Origin: Bacteroidota bacterium
Lineage (GTDB): Bacteria > Bacteroidota > Bacteroidia > Bacteroidales > F082
DNA: 46,079 nucleotides
Direction: 5' to 3'
Assembly (NCBI GenBank): GCA_024280235.1
Contig: JAJRQN010000043.1
Span: 1 to 46,079, forward strand
Under the pieces are notes generated by a model. The model saw only the letters and a list, made by a program, of their open reading frames with translations. It ran no database searches and was not told the origin of the DNA. Below, piece by piece: positions 7,473-14,224 of the stretch (positions are counted from its first letter, which is position 1; every line of letters begins with the position of its first letter). The position numbers and the translations under genes were made by a program.

Positions 7473-7548
7473 TTGCCACGATGGTGTAAGTGGTAACACG
7501 TCTGACTCTGAATCAGAAGAGTCCAGGTTCGAAGCCTGTCCAGATGAA
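7473..7548 (+). pseudogene. Chimeric, probably non-functional tRNA-Gln copy
   Basis: From the 5' end to the T-loop TTCGAA it is nearly the tRNA-Gln of 162-233, with the same anticodon arm (loop CTCTGAA). After TTCGAA the sequence switches to GCCTGTCCAGATGA. That segment matches the tail lying beyond the real tRNA's terminator (GCCTGTCCCGATGA, minus strand of 99-112). The T-stem loses its closing pair, and the 3' acceptor strand CCAGATG cannot pair with the 5' strand. A deletion between the T-loop and the downstream tail explains the structure. Confidence 0.75.
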
Positions 7549-7807
7549 GTGGAAACTAAGATATGTGAACGCAAAAAGAAAATATCCGACTTATTTATTT
7601 TTGTTTCCAGCATGAATTCGACATAAGATTTACACCACCGAAAGCTTGTATCGAATTCGGGTTACTACCTTGTAGATTCTAACCTGAATAATTCATAAGT
7701 TTTTCGTCAAGAGAAGTCAAGATACGAAGAGTAAAGGTGAGCGCAGATTTTTGACTCGCAAGAATATCTATAGCTATTTCTAAAATTGGAATTGAGTATT
7801 GCCTTTA

Positions 7808-7965
7808 GGGCTTGTTACGAAATAACTACTCCGTTTATACTCATTCTTTTGCCCGCTAACTTTGTTAAAAAGCCTCGCCGTAGTTTTGCTATGCCTGCAT
7901 TTTTTACCTCGTTATCGAACAAAATAATTTCGCCTGATTCAGAGAACTTATTTCGTAATAAGCCC
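7808..7965. mobile_element. MITE-like element with 18-bp inverted ends and TTA target duplication
   Basis: The ends GGGCTTGTTACGAAATAA (7808-7825) and TTATTTCGTAATAAGCCC (7948-7965) are inverted copies with one mismatch. The element is 158 bp and encodes no transposase. TTA occurs directly outside both ends (7805-7807 and 7966-7968), as expected of a 3-bp target duplication. A 3-bp TNA duplication and GG-starting ends resemble the IS1031 group of the IS5 family; that affiliation is inference. Confidence 0.75.
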
Positions 7966-8070
7966 TTAATCAAAGCAGTTTGGCTTCGCAATAGATCAAT
8001 TTGTGAATTAATCAGGCTCAGCCGTTTTAATATATTTTTTTATTTATGTAGGGTAAAACTTTTATTTTTC

Positions 8071-8078
8071 TAATTTTG
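8071..8078 (+). promoter_or_regulatory. Promoter -7 box of tRNA-Ser
   Basis: TAATTTTG ends 5 bases before the tRNA, and GCGCCCG follows as at the tRNA-Gln promoters. Confidence 0.65.
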
Positions 8079-8083
8079 CGCCC

Positions 8084-8170
8084 GGAGAGTTGCCGGAGTG
8101 GTCGAACGGGGCGGTCTCGAAAACCGTTGTACCCGCGAGGGTACCAAGGGTTCGAATCCCTTACTCTCCG
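8084..8170 (+). tRNA. tRNA-Ser (anticodon CGA)
   Basis: An 87-nt class II tRNA. Acceptor GGAGAGT pairs with ACTCTCC, with discriminator G. The anticodon loop CTCGAAA between GCGGT and ACCGT gives anticodon CGA for UCG serine codons. The long variable arm GTACCCGCGAGGGTACC is typical of serine tRNAs, and the T-arm is AAGGG-TTCGAAT-CCCTT. Confidence 0.95.
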
Positions 8171-8177
8171 CAAAAGA

Positions 8178-8205
8178 AATCCCGGTCGAAAGGTCGGGAT
8201 TTTTC
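8178..8205 (+). terminator. Intrinsic terminator of tRNA-Ser
   Basis: AATCCCGGTC pairs with GGTCGGGATT around a GAAA tetraloop and is followed by a T run, 8 bases after the tRNA. Confidence 0.8.
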
Positions 8206-8429
8206 TTTGATGAAGACAGCCTGAATAGTCCCATGCATCAGGAGGTAAAAAATGGGGTTGTATTCCTTCAGCGAATTTCATATTTGAAAGTACAGTATAA
8301 GAATTATGCTTGTACGGAAAAAAGGTTGCTGTCAATTTGAAAGCCCGCCTCATTTATTTCTTTCGCTGATCGATGCCATAATTTTTATGCATAAGTTATG
8401 CCTTGGCCAATGGATATATTCAGCAAACT

Positions 8430-9506
8430 CTATTTGACTACTTTATACTTTTTTGATTTTTTATAAACATGCCGTATCCAGATGGGCAAAATGATAACGC
8501 CGGCAAACAGGTAAGGATAGTACGAAATCAACCTCCAGAAGATGGCGAGTGTGGTGATCCACGCTTTATCGGGAATGAGGTCGCCGAGAAAATTGGTAAA
8601 AATATATTCGGCAATACCGCTGCCACCGGGTGTGGGACTCACCAGCAGAATAATCCACATGCTAAGCTGGCGGCCATAAATCAGGAACTGGTCGTAGAAA
8701 TTTTTCGACTGTTCAAAAAAAGCCATAAAAAGAAAGTTCACCACCCAATATCTTCCTGTCCATGAGATAATCGTGGCCAAACCACTTTTAAACCAATAAG
8801 AAAACGGTTTTTTCTTAATAATTTTGGAAGTCTGAATCAGCTGATTGGCCCATTTGCGCGCACCCATCCGCCATTTTTTCAGCAACGGAAAAAGAAAAAT
8901 CCAGGAGATAAAAGATTTGAACAAATAAGGATTTATAAACAAAGCATAAGCAAGAAAAAAGGTGTAAACGAGGATAACACCAAAACCAATATAAAATCCA
9001 TAAATAATCTCAGAATAATGCTGTGTCTCAGGCGGAAAGATATTGTTACCATAGAAGAAATAGACTATTGGCACAGAGATGATAAAGAAAAGCTCATCGA
9101 GAAAAATGGCTGTTAGTACGACTGCAGTACTTTTTCCACCGCTAATACCCTCTTTGTAAAGGAAAAAAATAGCCGGTCCGGTTCCACCCACCACTGAAGG
9201 AGAGACTGCGGAACTAAACTCCCAGAGCATGATAATATTAAAAGCCTGCCTCCAGTTTATCCTGTAATCGGTAAGAACGATAAGGCGGTACATGTAAGCC
9301 ACATCGCGTACAAACATCATCGAAAAAGCAATCACAAGAAAAAGCAGCGTATGCCAGGTAAACTGAACAAAAGAAAAAGCCTCTGCGTTAAAGTTGCGGT
9401 ACAATAACCAGCCGCTCACCCCCACTCCGATAAGAATGGGGATAATAATACGCGAAGGACGAAGACTGTTTATGATTTTATCCAATGACTTTGTTTTTTC
9501 AGGCAA
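8430..9506 (-). CDS. Flippase-like integral membrane protein (LPG synthase TM region / UPF0104 family)
   Basis: The 358-residue protein has about eight hydrophobic segments spread from residue 17 to 345. It carries the family signature SPTPGGSGIAEY near residue 295 and the earlier SSAVSPSVVGGTGPAIFF near residue 100. It corresponds to the membrane half of lysylphosphatidylglycerol synthases (YbhN-like) without the catalytic transferase domain. A role in moving or accommodating a lipid or glycan is likely but the substrate cannot be told. It is transcribed alone, diverging from hsp20 with about 200 bp between them. Confidence 0.85.
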   Translation of the reverse strand: MPEKTKSLDKIINSLRPSRIIIPILIGVGVSGWLLYRNFNAEAFSFVQFTWHTLLFLVIAFSMMFVRDVAYMYRLIVLTDYRINWRQAFNIIMLWEFSSAVSPSVVGGTGPAIFFLYKEGISGGKSTAVVLTAIFLDELFFIISVPIVYFFYGNNIFPPETQHYSEIIYGFYIGFGVILVYTFFLAYALFINPYLFKSFISWIFLFPLLKKWRMGARKWANQLIQTSKIIKKKPFSYWFKSGLATIISWTGRYWVVNFLFMAFFEQSKNFYDQFLIYGRQLSMWIILLVSPTPGGSGIAEYIFTNFLGDLIPDKAWITTLAIFWRLISYYPYLFAGVIILPIWIRHVYKKSKKYKVVK

Positions 9507-9689
9507 AGATACGCAATCTATCCTGCAAAAGTAAAATCGACATGGCTAACAGCCAAAATGACAGTCAATTATAAGTTTGACCGACATAATGGCGCAATCT
9601 ATTCATTTTATCATTGTGTTTTTTTAATGGTACAGGATTTGAAAAACGTAAATCGAAATTTGATAATAAATTTAAGTATAAATCAAACT

Positions 9690-9698
9690 AAAAGGAGG
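9690..9698 (+). promoter_or_regulatory. Strong Shine-Dalgarno of hsp20
   Basis: AAAAGGAGG lies 8 bases before the ATG at 9707. This is notable because nearly all other genes here lack a recognisable Shine-Dalgarno sequence, as is usual in Bacteroidota. It suggests high translation of the chaperone when transcribed. Confidence 0.75.
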
Positions 9699-9706
9699 AT
9701 TAAACC

Positions 9707-10129
9707 ATGAACTTAGTAAAATTCAATCAGTATCCGACATTTACCGACCTGCTCGAAAACATTGAAAGAAACTTTTTGGGTCGCGTTGATGAAAACAGTG
9801 GTGACATTCCTGCTGTAAACATCAAAGAAGAAAAAGACAAATTTGTGCTGGAATTGGCTGCTCCGGGCATGAAGAAAGACGATTTTAAAATTAACCTAGA
9901 CAACTACCAGCTGACTATCTCTGCTGAAACCAGAGATGAGAAAAAAGAAAAAGAGGATAGCTACACGCGCAGAGAGTTCGTTTACAACAGCTTCAGCCGT
10001 TCGTTCACTTTGCCCAAATCCGTTGATATTGACAAGATTAAAGCCGATTACAGAAATGGTATTCTGGACATAGTCCTGCCGAAGAAAGAAGAAGAAACCA
10101 AGCTCACCAAGCAGATTAAAATTTCGTAA
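9707..10129 (+). CDS. hsp20: Hsp20 / alpha-crystallin small heat-shock protein
   Basis: This cytoplasmic ATP-independent chaperone binds unfolding proteins. The 140 residues comprise a short N-terminal arm (1-35), an alpha-crystallin domain (about 36-130: VNIKEEKDKFVLELAAPGMK, LTISAETRDEK) ending in the conserved GILDIVLPK, and a C-terminal tail TKQIKIS with the IxI-type anchor. It has a strong ribosome-binding site and its own terminator. No CIRCE or similar operator was recognised in the roughly 200 bp upstream. Confidence 0.95.
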   Translation: MNLVKFNQYPTFTDLLENIERNFLGRVDENSGDIPAVNIKEEKDKFVLELAAPGMKKDDFKINLDNYQLTISAETRDEKKEKEDSYTRREFVYNSFSRSFTLPKSVDIDKIKADYRNGILDIVLPKKEEETKLTKQIKIS

Positions 10130-10150
10130 AAGTGAACGGGCACTAAGCAA

Positions 10151-10178
10151 AAAGTCCGGCATACGCCGGACTTTTTTT
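10151..10178. terminator. Bidirectional terminator between hsp20 and the TetR gene
   Basis: AGTCCGGC-ATAC-GCCGGACT is a perfect 8-bp stem with T runs on the plus side and A runs (T on the minus strand) on the other. It can end both convergent transcripts. Confidence 0.9.
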
Positions 10179-10191
10179 ATGCTTTTCCGGA

Positions 10192-10782
10192 TTAATCCGG
10201 TGACATTCCTTTAATGATGATATTGAGTAAATCATCGAAATGCGGCTGTAGCTCGTCATATTTATCCTGAAGAAAAAACGGAATTTCAAGCCCTTTCAAC
10301 ACCATAATGAATACATCGAGCAACACTCCGGTGCTTTTTTCTCTATTTTCAAACACGCTTTCCTCAATACCCTGATTGATGATGAACCGCAACTGAACTT
10401 TCTCCCAATGATCCATTTCACTACGGAGCTTGTCGATGAATTCAAAATGCTCAAAAAAGTCAGCTTTTAACGTTTCATGGTAATTTGCAGCCTGTTTCAA
10501 AACAGCCATACGGGTGAAGAGGTATTTTTTTAATTTCTCCTTTGCATTTAGATTCGTATCGGTAACAATCACCGACAACTCCTTTTTCATATGCTCAATT
10601 TCGCGGGATACCACTTCGGTGAAAAGCTCCTCTTTGCTGGCAAAATGATAGTAAAGCGAGCCTTTTGCTTTGTGCGATATTCGGGCAATTTCATCCATTG
10701 AGGTCTTGTAAAAACCATATCGGCTAAAAATTTTTGTGGCAACCGCCAGTATTTTTTCTTTTGTATTGTGCATCTTTGTCAA
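10192..10782 (-). CDS. TetR/AcrR family transcriptional regulator
   Basis: The 196-residue protein has the TetR helix-turn-helix at residues 10-55 (RYGFYKTSMDEIARISHKAK, then GSLYYHFASKEELFTEVV). A mostly helical ligand-binding domain follows, which gives no hint of the effector. A second ATG three codons in (10773) is an equally good start. Its convergent neighbour is hsp20 and the divergent one a phosphoesterase about 290 bp away, so no clear target operon is seen. Local regulation, if any, would most likely be of itself. Confidence 0.9.
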   Translation of the reverse strand: MTKMHNTKEKILAVATKIFSRYGFYKTSMDEIARISHKAKGSLYYHFASKEELFTEVVSREIEHMKKELSVIVTDTNLNAKEKLKKYLFTRMAVLKQAANYHETLKADFFEHFEFIDKLRSEMDHWEKVQLRFIINQGIEESVFENREKSTGVLLDVFIMVLKGLEIPFFLQDKYDELQPHFDDLLNIIIKGMSPD

Positions 10783-11073
10783 GCTTAAAAAGTTAAAAGC
10801 CGAAATTGACTATTTCCGTTTCAAAGTGTAAAGATACGTTTTTTGTAAAGAATATGATGATACTGACCGCAGCGATCCCCTGCTGGTCGGGATTTGCAAT
10901 CCCGACTTCTGTTAGCCTGGTGATTTAAAATCACATTTCGTAATAGCACGTGTTGCAAACGCACGCCAGAAGTTTAATAAAAATTGCTACTTTTGAAACA
11001 AAAGGATTCTATTGTTATTCTTGAATAACTTTTTGAGTTTTAACAGTTTAATATTTATTATTTTGAGGAAATC
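10783..11073. repeat. Spacer with a palindromic repeat cluster (10887-10965)
   Basis: Three hairpins stand in a row: TCGGGATTTGCAATCCCGA (10887-10905), GTGATTTAAAATCAC (10920-10934) and CGTGTTGCAAACGCACG (10949-10965). The same types of hairpin recur at 14075-14152 and in part at 31801-31843. No gene is present. Confidence 0.65.
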
Positions 11074-12054
11074 ATGAAAAATATTTTAATGACCACACTC
11101 GCCCTTATTTTTTCTTTGGGTTTAACACAATCTCCAAAAGAGAAATCACACAAACAATCGATAAAACTTCCCGCGTATAGCCATATCGTCATTGTCATAG
11201 AAGAGAATAAAAATTACGATCAGATTATCGGAAATCCTGCCGAACCATACATTAATAATGTTCTGAGAAAAGAGGGCGCAAACTTTACGCAAATGTATGC
11301 AGAAGAACATTTTAGTGAAGGTAATTATTTCTGGCTTCTTTCCGGCAATGATCAGGATGTAGGACATCTCGATATTATACCGACAAGATCAAATAATAAA
11401 AATTATCCTTTTAAAACCTGTAATTTAGCAGAACAACTTATAAAAAAAGGATACACTTTTAAAGGTTACTCTGAAAGCCTGCCGGCAATCGGAGATACTG
11501 TTTCCATGTATGGCTATTATGCAAGGAAACATGTCCCGTGGGTAAGTTTTGCAAATATTCCTAACGGCAAAACTATTGCATCCTCTTCCAACCTTCAGTT
11601 TAAACAATTTCCCAAAGACTTTGATAAACTTCCGACAGTAAGTATTGTTGTTCCAAACCTCATTCATGATATGCACAATGGAAGACCTCCCAAAAGTGTT
11701 CAAGACGGAGATAAGTGGCTTAAAGATGATCTAAACGACTATTACCAATGGGCAAAGACACATAACAGCCTGCTAATCATTACTTTTGACGAAAATTCGG
11801 ATAAGGCACATTACTGGGGCTTTACAAATCCGGCAAGCAAAAAACAATCTGTCCGGAATAGAATACCCACCCTGTTCGCCGGTGCCCATATTAAACCCGG
11901 TAATTATGCGGAAGGAAAAGGCATTACGCATGTAAACATCCTGCGAACCATTGAAGCCATGTATGGCTTGCAAAACTGCGGGTATCAGCAGGCAAAAGCA
12001 CTTAAGTTCGGAATTTCAAATGATTATGTAATTAAGGATATATTCTCCAAGTAG
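11074..12054 (+). CDS. Secreted acid phosphatase / phosphoesterase family protein
   Basis: The 326-residue protein begins with a hydrophobic signal (MKNILMTTLALIFSLGLTQS), so it is exported. The family signature VIVIEENKNYDQIIGN is near residue 38. It carries ADP-like metal-site motifs: HFSEGNYFWLLSGN, VPNLIHDMHNG, and LIITFDEN near 230. This fits the PF04185 group of phospholipase C and acid phosphatases, more like the shorter phosphatase branch than the large phospholipases. The substrate is unresolved. It is a single gene behind a hairpin cluster. Confidence 0.85.
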   Translation: MKNILMTTLALIFSLGLTQSPKEKSHKQSIKLPAYSHIVIVIEENKNYDQIIGNPAEPYINNVLRKEGANFTQMYAEEHFSEGNYFWLLSGNDQDVGHLDIIPTRSNNKNYPFKTCNLAEQLIKKGYTFKGYSESLPAIGDTVSMYGYYARKHVPWVSFANIPNGKTIASSSNLQFKQFPKDFDKLPTVSIVVPNLIHDMHNGRPPKSVQDGDKWLKDDLNDYYQWAKTHNSLLIITFDENSDKAHYWGFTNPASKKQSVRNRIPTLFAGAHIKPGNYAEGKGITHVNILRTIEAMYGLQNCGYQQAKALKFGISNDYVIKDIFSK

Positions 12055-12531
12055 TGGCTGTAAGAAAACGCCAATCTCTTTCTCGCCTGAGGTAACAAGC
12101 TATTGGACTTGTGTTGCCAATCAGTCATCCCGACAATAATGTCGCGGACTCCTTATTGTCAACACTGTGTCCGCCTCGACCTTGACATTTTTTATACCCC
12201 ACGAGTGAAAATATATAGTTTTCTTAGCCCCCCCGCTTCAAGCCTCCACGCTTGAAGTAGTTTTATATCCACTCAGCTCATAAATTCGCCTTCCGGTACA
12301 AGCAGATGCTCCATTTCATACCCATGAATAAATTCATGGTCAATGAATTGAGTCATCCCTACGGGACTTTAAACCTGCCTTTAAACAGACTCAGCGAAAC
12401 AAATACCGGAAATGGAGCACAAGAGAAACTTACTACCGAAGCCATCTCATCAGCGTAAAGCCAGTGTTTCAGGCAAACAACCTTTCTGACCCTGTGATTC
12501 TAAAATTCGGGGGATTAAGATTCAAGTTGGA
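12055..12531. other. Gene-free spacer with inverted repeats
   Basis: No coding frame is convincing. It contains the inverted repeat CTTCAAGC (12236-12243) and GCTTGAAG (12250-12257), which has a relative at 39225-39285, and a palindrome GTCATCCCTACGGGAC near 12352 that resembles the cores of the repeats at 7041-7309. Confidence 0.6.
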
Positions 12532-13899
12532 TTAAGATCCAAGAAGATTGGCAACAACCTTTTCATTTATCAAATACAGAGGCAGAGATAGTAACCGGTA
12601 ATTTACCTTTCGGAGCTTGTTGTTTACTTTAACGGTAGTCCCGACCTGAACAGTTGATGGTAACCCGGTATTCACGCGCAAAGCAACCTGTTTTTCTTTT
12701 TCCGCCATGAAAACGTGTAAAGATTTTAATGTGCCGGTTTTTCCGGCTTTTACTTCAATGGGAACAATCTTCCCGTTTACCTCAATCAAATAATCGATTT
12801 CCGCTTCAGAATTTCGTTTTTCCCTGTTCCAGTAATACAATTGTTTATCTACATAAAAAGGTGAAAATGAAAGGAGTTGTTGCCCGGTAAATTGTTCGGC
12901 AAGGCTACCCTCATTGGTCGTAATCAATTGTTCGATATCCAAAAGACGAAACTTTAAAAGATGATTGGCTAAGCCGATGTCTAAAAACAGTGCTTTCGAT
13001 GTTTTTTCATTCACACCGTATTCCAAAGGAGGAAGGATGGCGTTTGTGCTTTTAATCAGGTGAACAATTCTGCTTTTTTCTAATAATTGTAATGCCTCTT
13101 TGACATATTCGGAACGGGACACCGGATCAATATTTACATATTTTAGTTTTTTTCCTATTCCTTTTGGGATATATCGTAATACTTTAATCAACAAGTTCTG
13201 TTCAAGCCGGGTGCCGTATTTTCCAAAGTCAAATTCCAGTGATTTCAAAATACTTTCGTGGACTTTCTCTACTTCAGATAAATTCTGCGCCTGACGATAT
13301 ACTTTTACCGACTCCGGCATGCCGCCGATAAAGTAATAAATCCTGATTAATCCCAAAAGCTTGTTGTGTATAAGCAAAGGGATATTTTTTTCTAACGAAA
13401 AATTTTCAAGATATTTTACAAGTTGTTCCTCATCAATGGCTGACAGAAATTCATAAAAGTTCATGGGATACATATAGGCAAATTCGACACGGCCAACAGG
13501 CATTGTAAACTTTAACCTGCTCAGCTGATGGTCTAATAACGAACCGGCCGAAATGATATGAAGTTGCGGCATTTTTTCATAAAAATAGCGCAATACGGTT
13601 ATCGCTTTCGGGCAGGCCTGAATTTCGTCAAGGAAAAGCAAAGAATTTCCTTCAGATATCTTAGCCCCTGTGAATAGTTCAATAGACTCTATGATTTCGC
13701 CTACGTTATTCGTCTGAAAAATAGTTTTTAATTCAGGTGTTTCTTCAAAGTTAACTCTCACATAATGGTCAAAGTTATCCTTTCCAAATGCTTCAATGGT
13801 GAAAGTTTTACCTACCTGCCTGGCCCCTCTTACAATGAGTGGTTTTCTGTTTTTACTGTCTTTCCATTGTAATAAATAATCTGTAATTTGCCGTTTCAT
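12532..13899 (-). CDS. AAA ATPase with DUF4143 nuclease-like C-terminus
   Basis: The 455-residue protein has a P-loop at 25-32 (GARQVGKT), a Walker B motif LLFLDEIQ near residue 87 and the family stretch PVGRVEFAYMYPMNFYEFL. The C-terminal DUF4143 part has AEIDYLIEVNGKIVPIEVKA, an Asp...Glu-x-Lys pattern of the PD-(D/E)XK fold. These cytoplasmic ATPases are abundant and variable in Bacteroidota; no cellular role is established and a link to mobile DNA or defence is only suspected. It is a lone gene preceded by a 42-bp palindrome that may be an operator. Confidence 0.9.
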   Translation of the reverse strand: MKRQITDYLLQWKDSKNRKPLIVRGARQVGKTFTIEAFGKDNFDHYVRVNFEETPELKTIFQTNNVGEIIESIELFTGAKISEGNSLLFLDEIQACPKAITVLRYFYEKMPQLHIISAGSLLDHQLSRLKFTMPVGRVEFAYMYPMNFYEFLSAIDEEQLVKYLENFSLEKNIPLLIHNKLLGLIRIYYFIGGMPESVKVYRQAQNLSEVEKVHESILKSLEFDFGKYGTRLEQNLLIKVLRYIPKGIGKKLKYVNIDPVSRSEYVKEALQLLEKSRIVHLIKSTNAILPPLEYGVNEKTSKALFLDIGLANHLLKFRLLDIEQLITTNEGSLAEQFTGQQLLSFSPFYVDKQLYYWNREKRNSEAEIDYLIEVNGKIVPIEVKAGKTGTLKSLHVFMAEKEKQVALRVNTGLPSTVQVGTTVKVNNKLRKVNYRLLSLPLYLINEKVVANLLGS

Positions 13900-13919
13900 T
13901 ATGTTTGCTGTTTTTCAGG

Positions 13920-13927
13920 CAAATATA
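13920..13927 (-). promoter_or_regulatory. Promoter -7 box of the DUF4143 ATPase
   Basis: TATATTTG on the minus strand, 20 bases before the ATG, matches TAnnTTTG. Confidence 0.6.
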
Positions 13928-13948
13928 CAAAACATATTTGGAAAATCC

Positions 13949-13990
13949 CGAATTATTGTAAAAAGACAATTGTCTTTTCACGATAATTCG
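13949..13990. promoter_or_regulatory. 42-bp near-perfect palindrome, probable operator
   Basis: Two 21-base arms centred on GACAA|TTGTC match at 19 of 21 positions. The palindrome lies just upstream of the ATPase promoter and reaches its -33 region. A further partial half-site, TTGTCTTTCTACAAAAAT, follows at about 14002. It is too symmetrical, and lacks a T tail, to be an ordinary terminator. Confidence 0.6.
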
Positions 13991-14074
13991 TCAAAACACG
14001 TTTGTCTTTCTACAAAAATCAAGTAAAATGCTTCTGAGAACGTTCATATTTTTGCAAAATAATCATTGCTGGTG

Positions 14075-14152
14075 GGGATTTGTAATCCCGACCTTTGTTA
14101 GCATGGCGATTTTAAATCGCCTGTTCCAAAACATTCGGGTTACAAATCCGAA
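14075..14152. repeat. Palindromic repeat cluster, second copy
   Basis: GGGATTTGTAATCCC (14075-14089), GGCGATTTTAAATCGCC (14105-14121) and TTCGGGTTACAAATCCGAA (14134-14152) stand in the same order and spacing as the cluster at 10887-10965. It lies downstream of leuS. Confidence 0.65.
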
Positions 14153-14224
14153 TAAGCAAAGTTTTTTTACGAAAATCAGGTAAAACTTTAGGCACTTCAA
14201 GCACTTCATACTTTAGGCACTTTG

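Noticed and set aside
7473-7548. The extra tRNA-Gln as a stop-codon suppressor
   Set aside because: Its anticodon loop is unchanged (CTCTGAA, anticodon CTG), and the acceptor stem cannot form.
7786-8073. A 95-codon frame over the spacer before tRNA-Ser
   Set aside because: Most of it is the MITE-like element with its inverted ends, and the peptide has no family resemblance.
10887-14152. A CRISPR array from the repeated hairpins
   Set aside because: The hairpins differ from one another, are not evenly spaced by unique spacers, and no cas gene is present.
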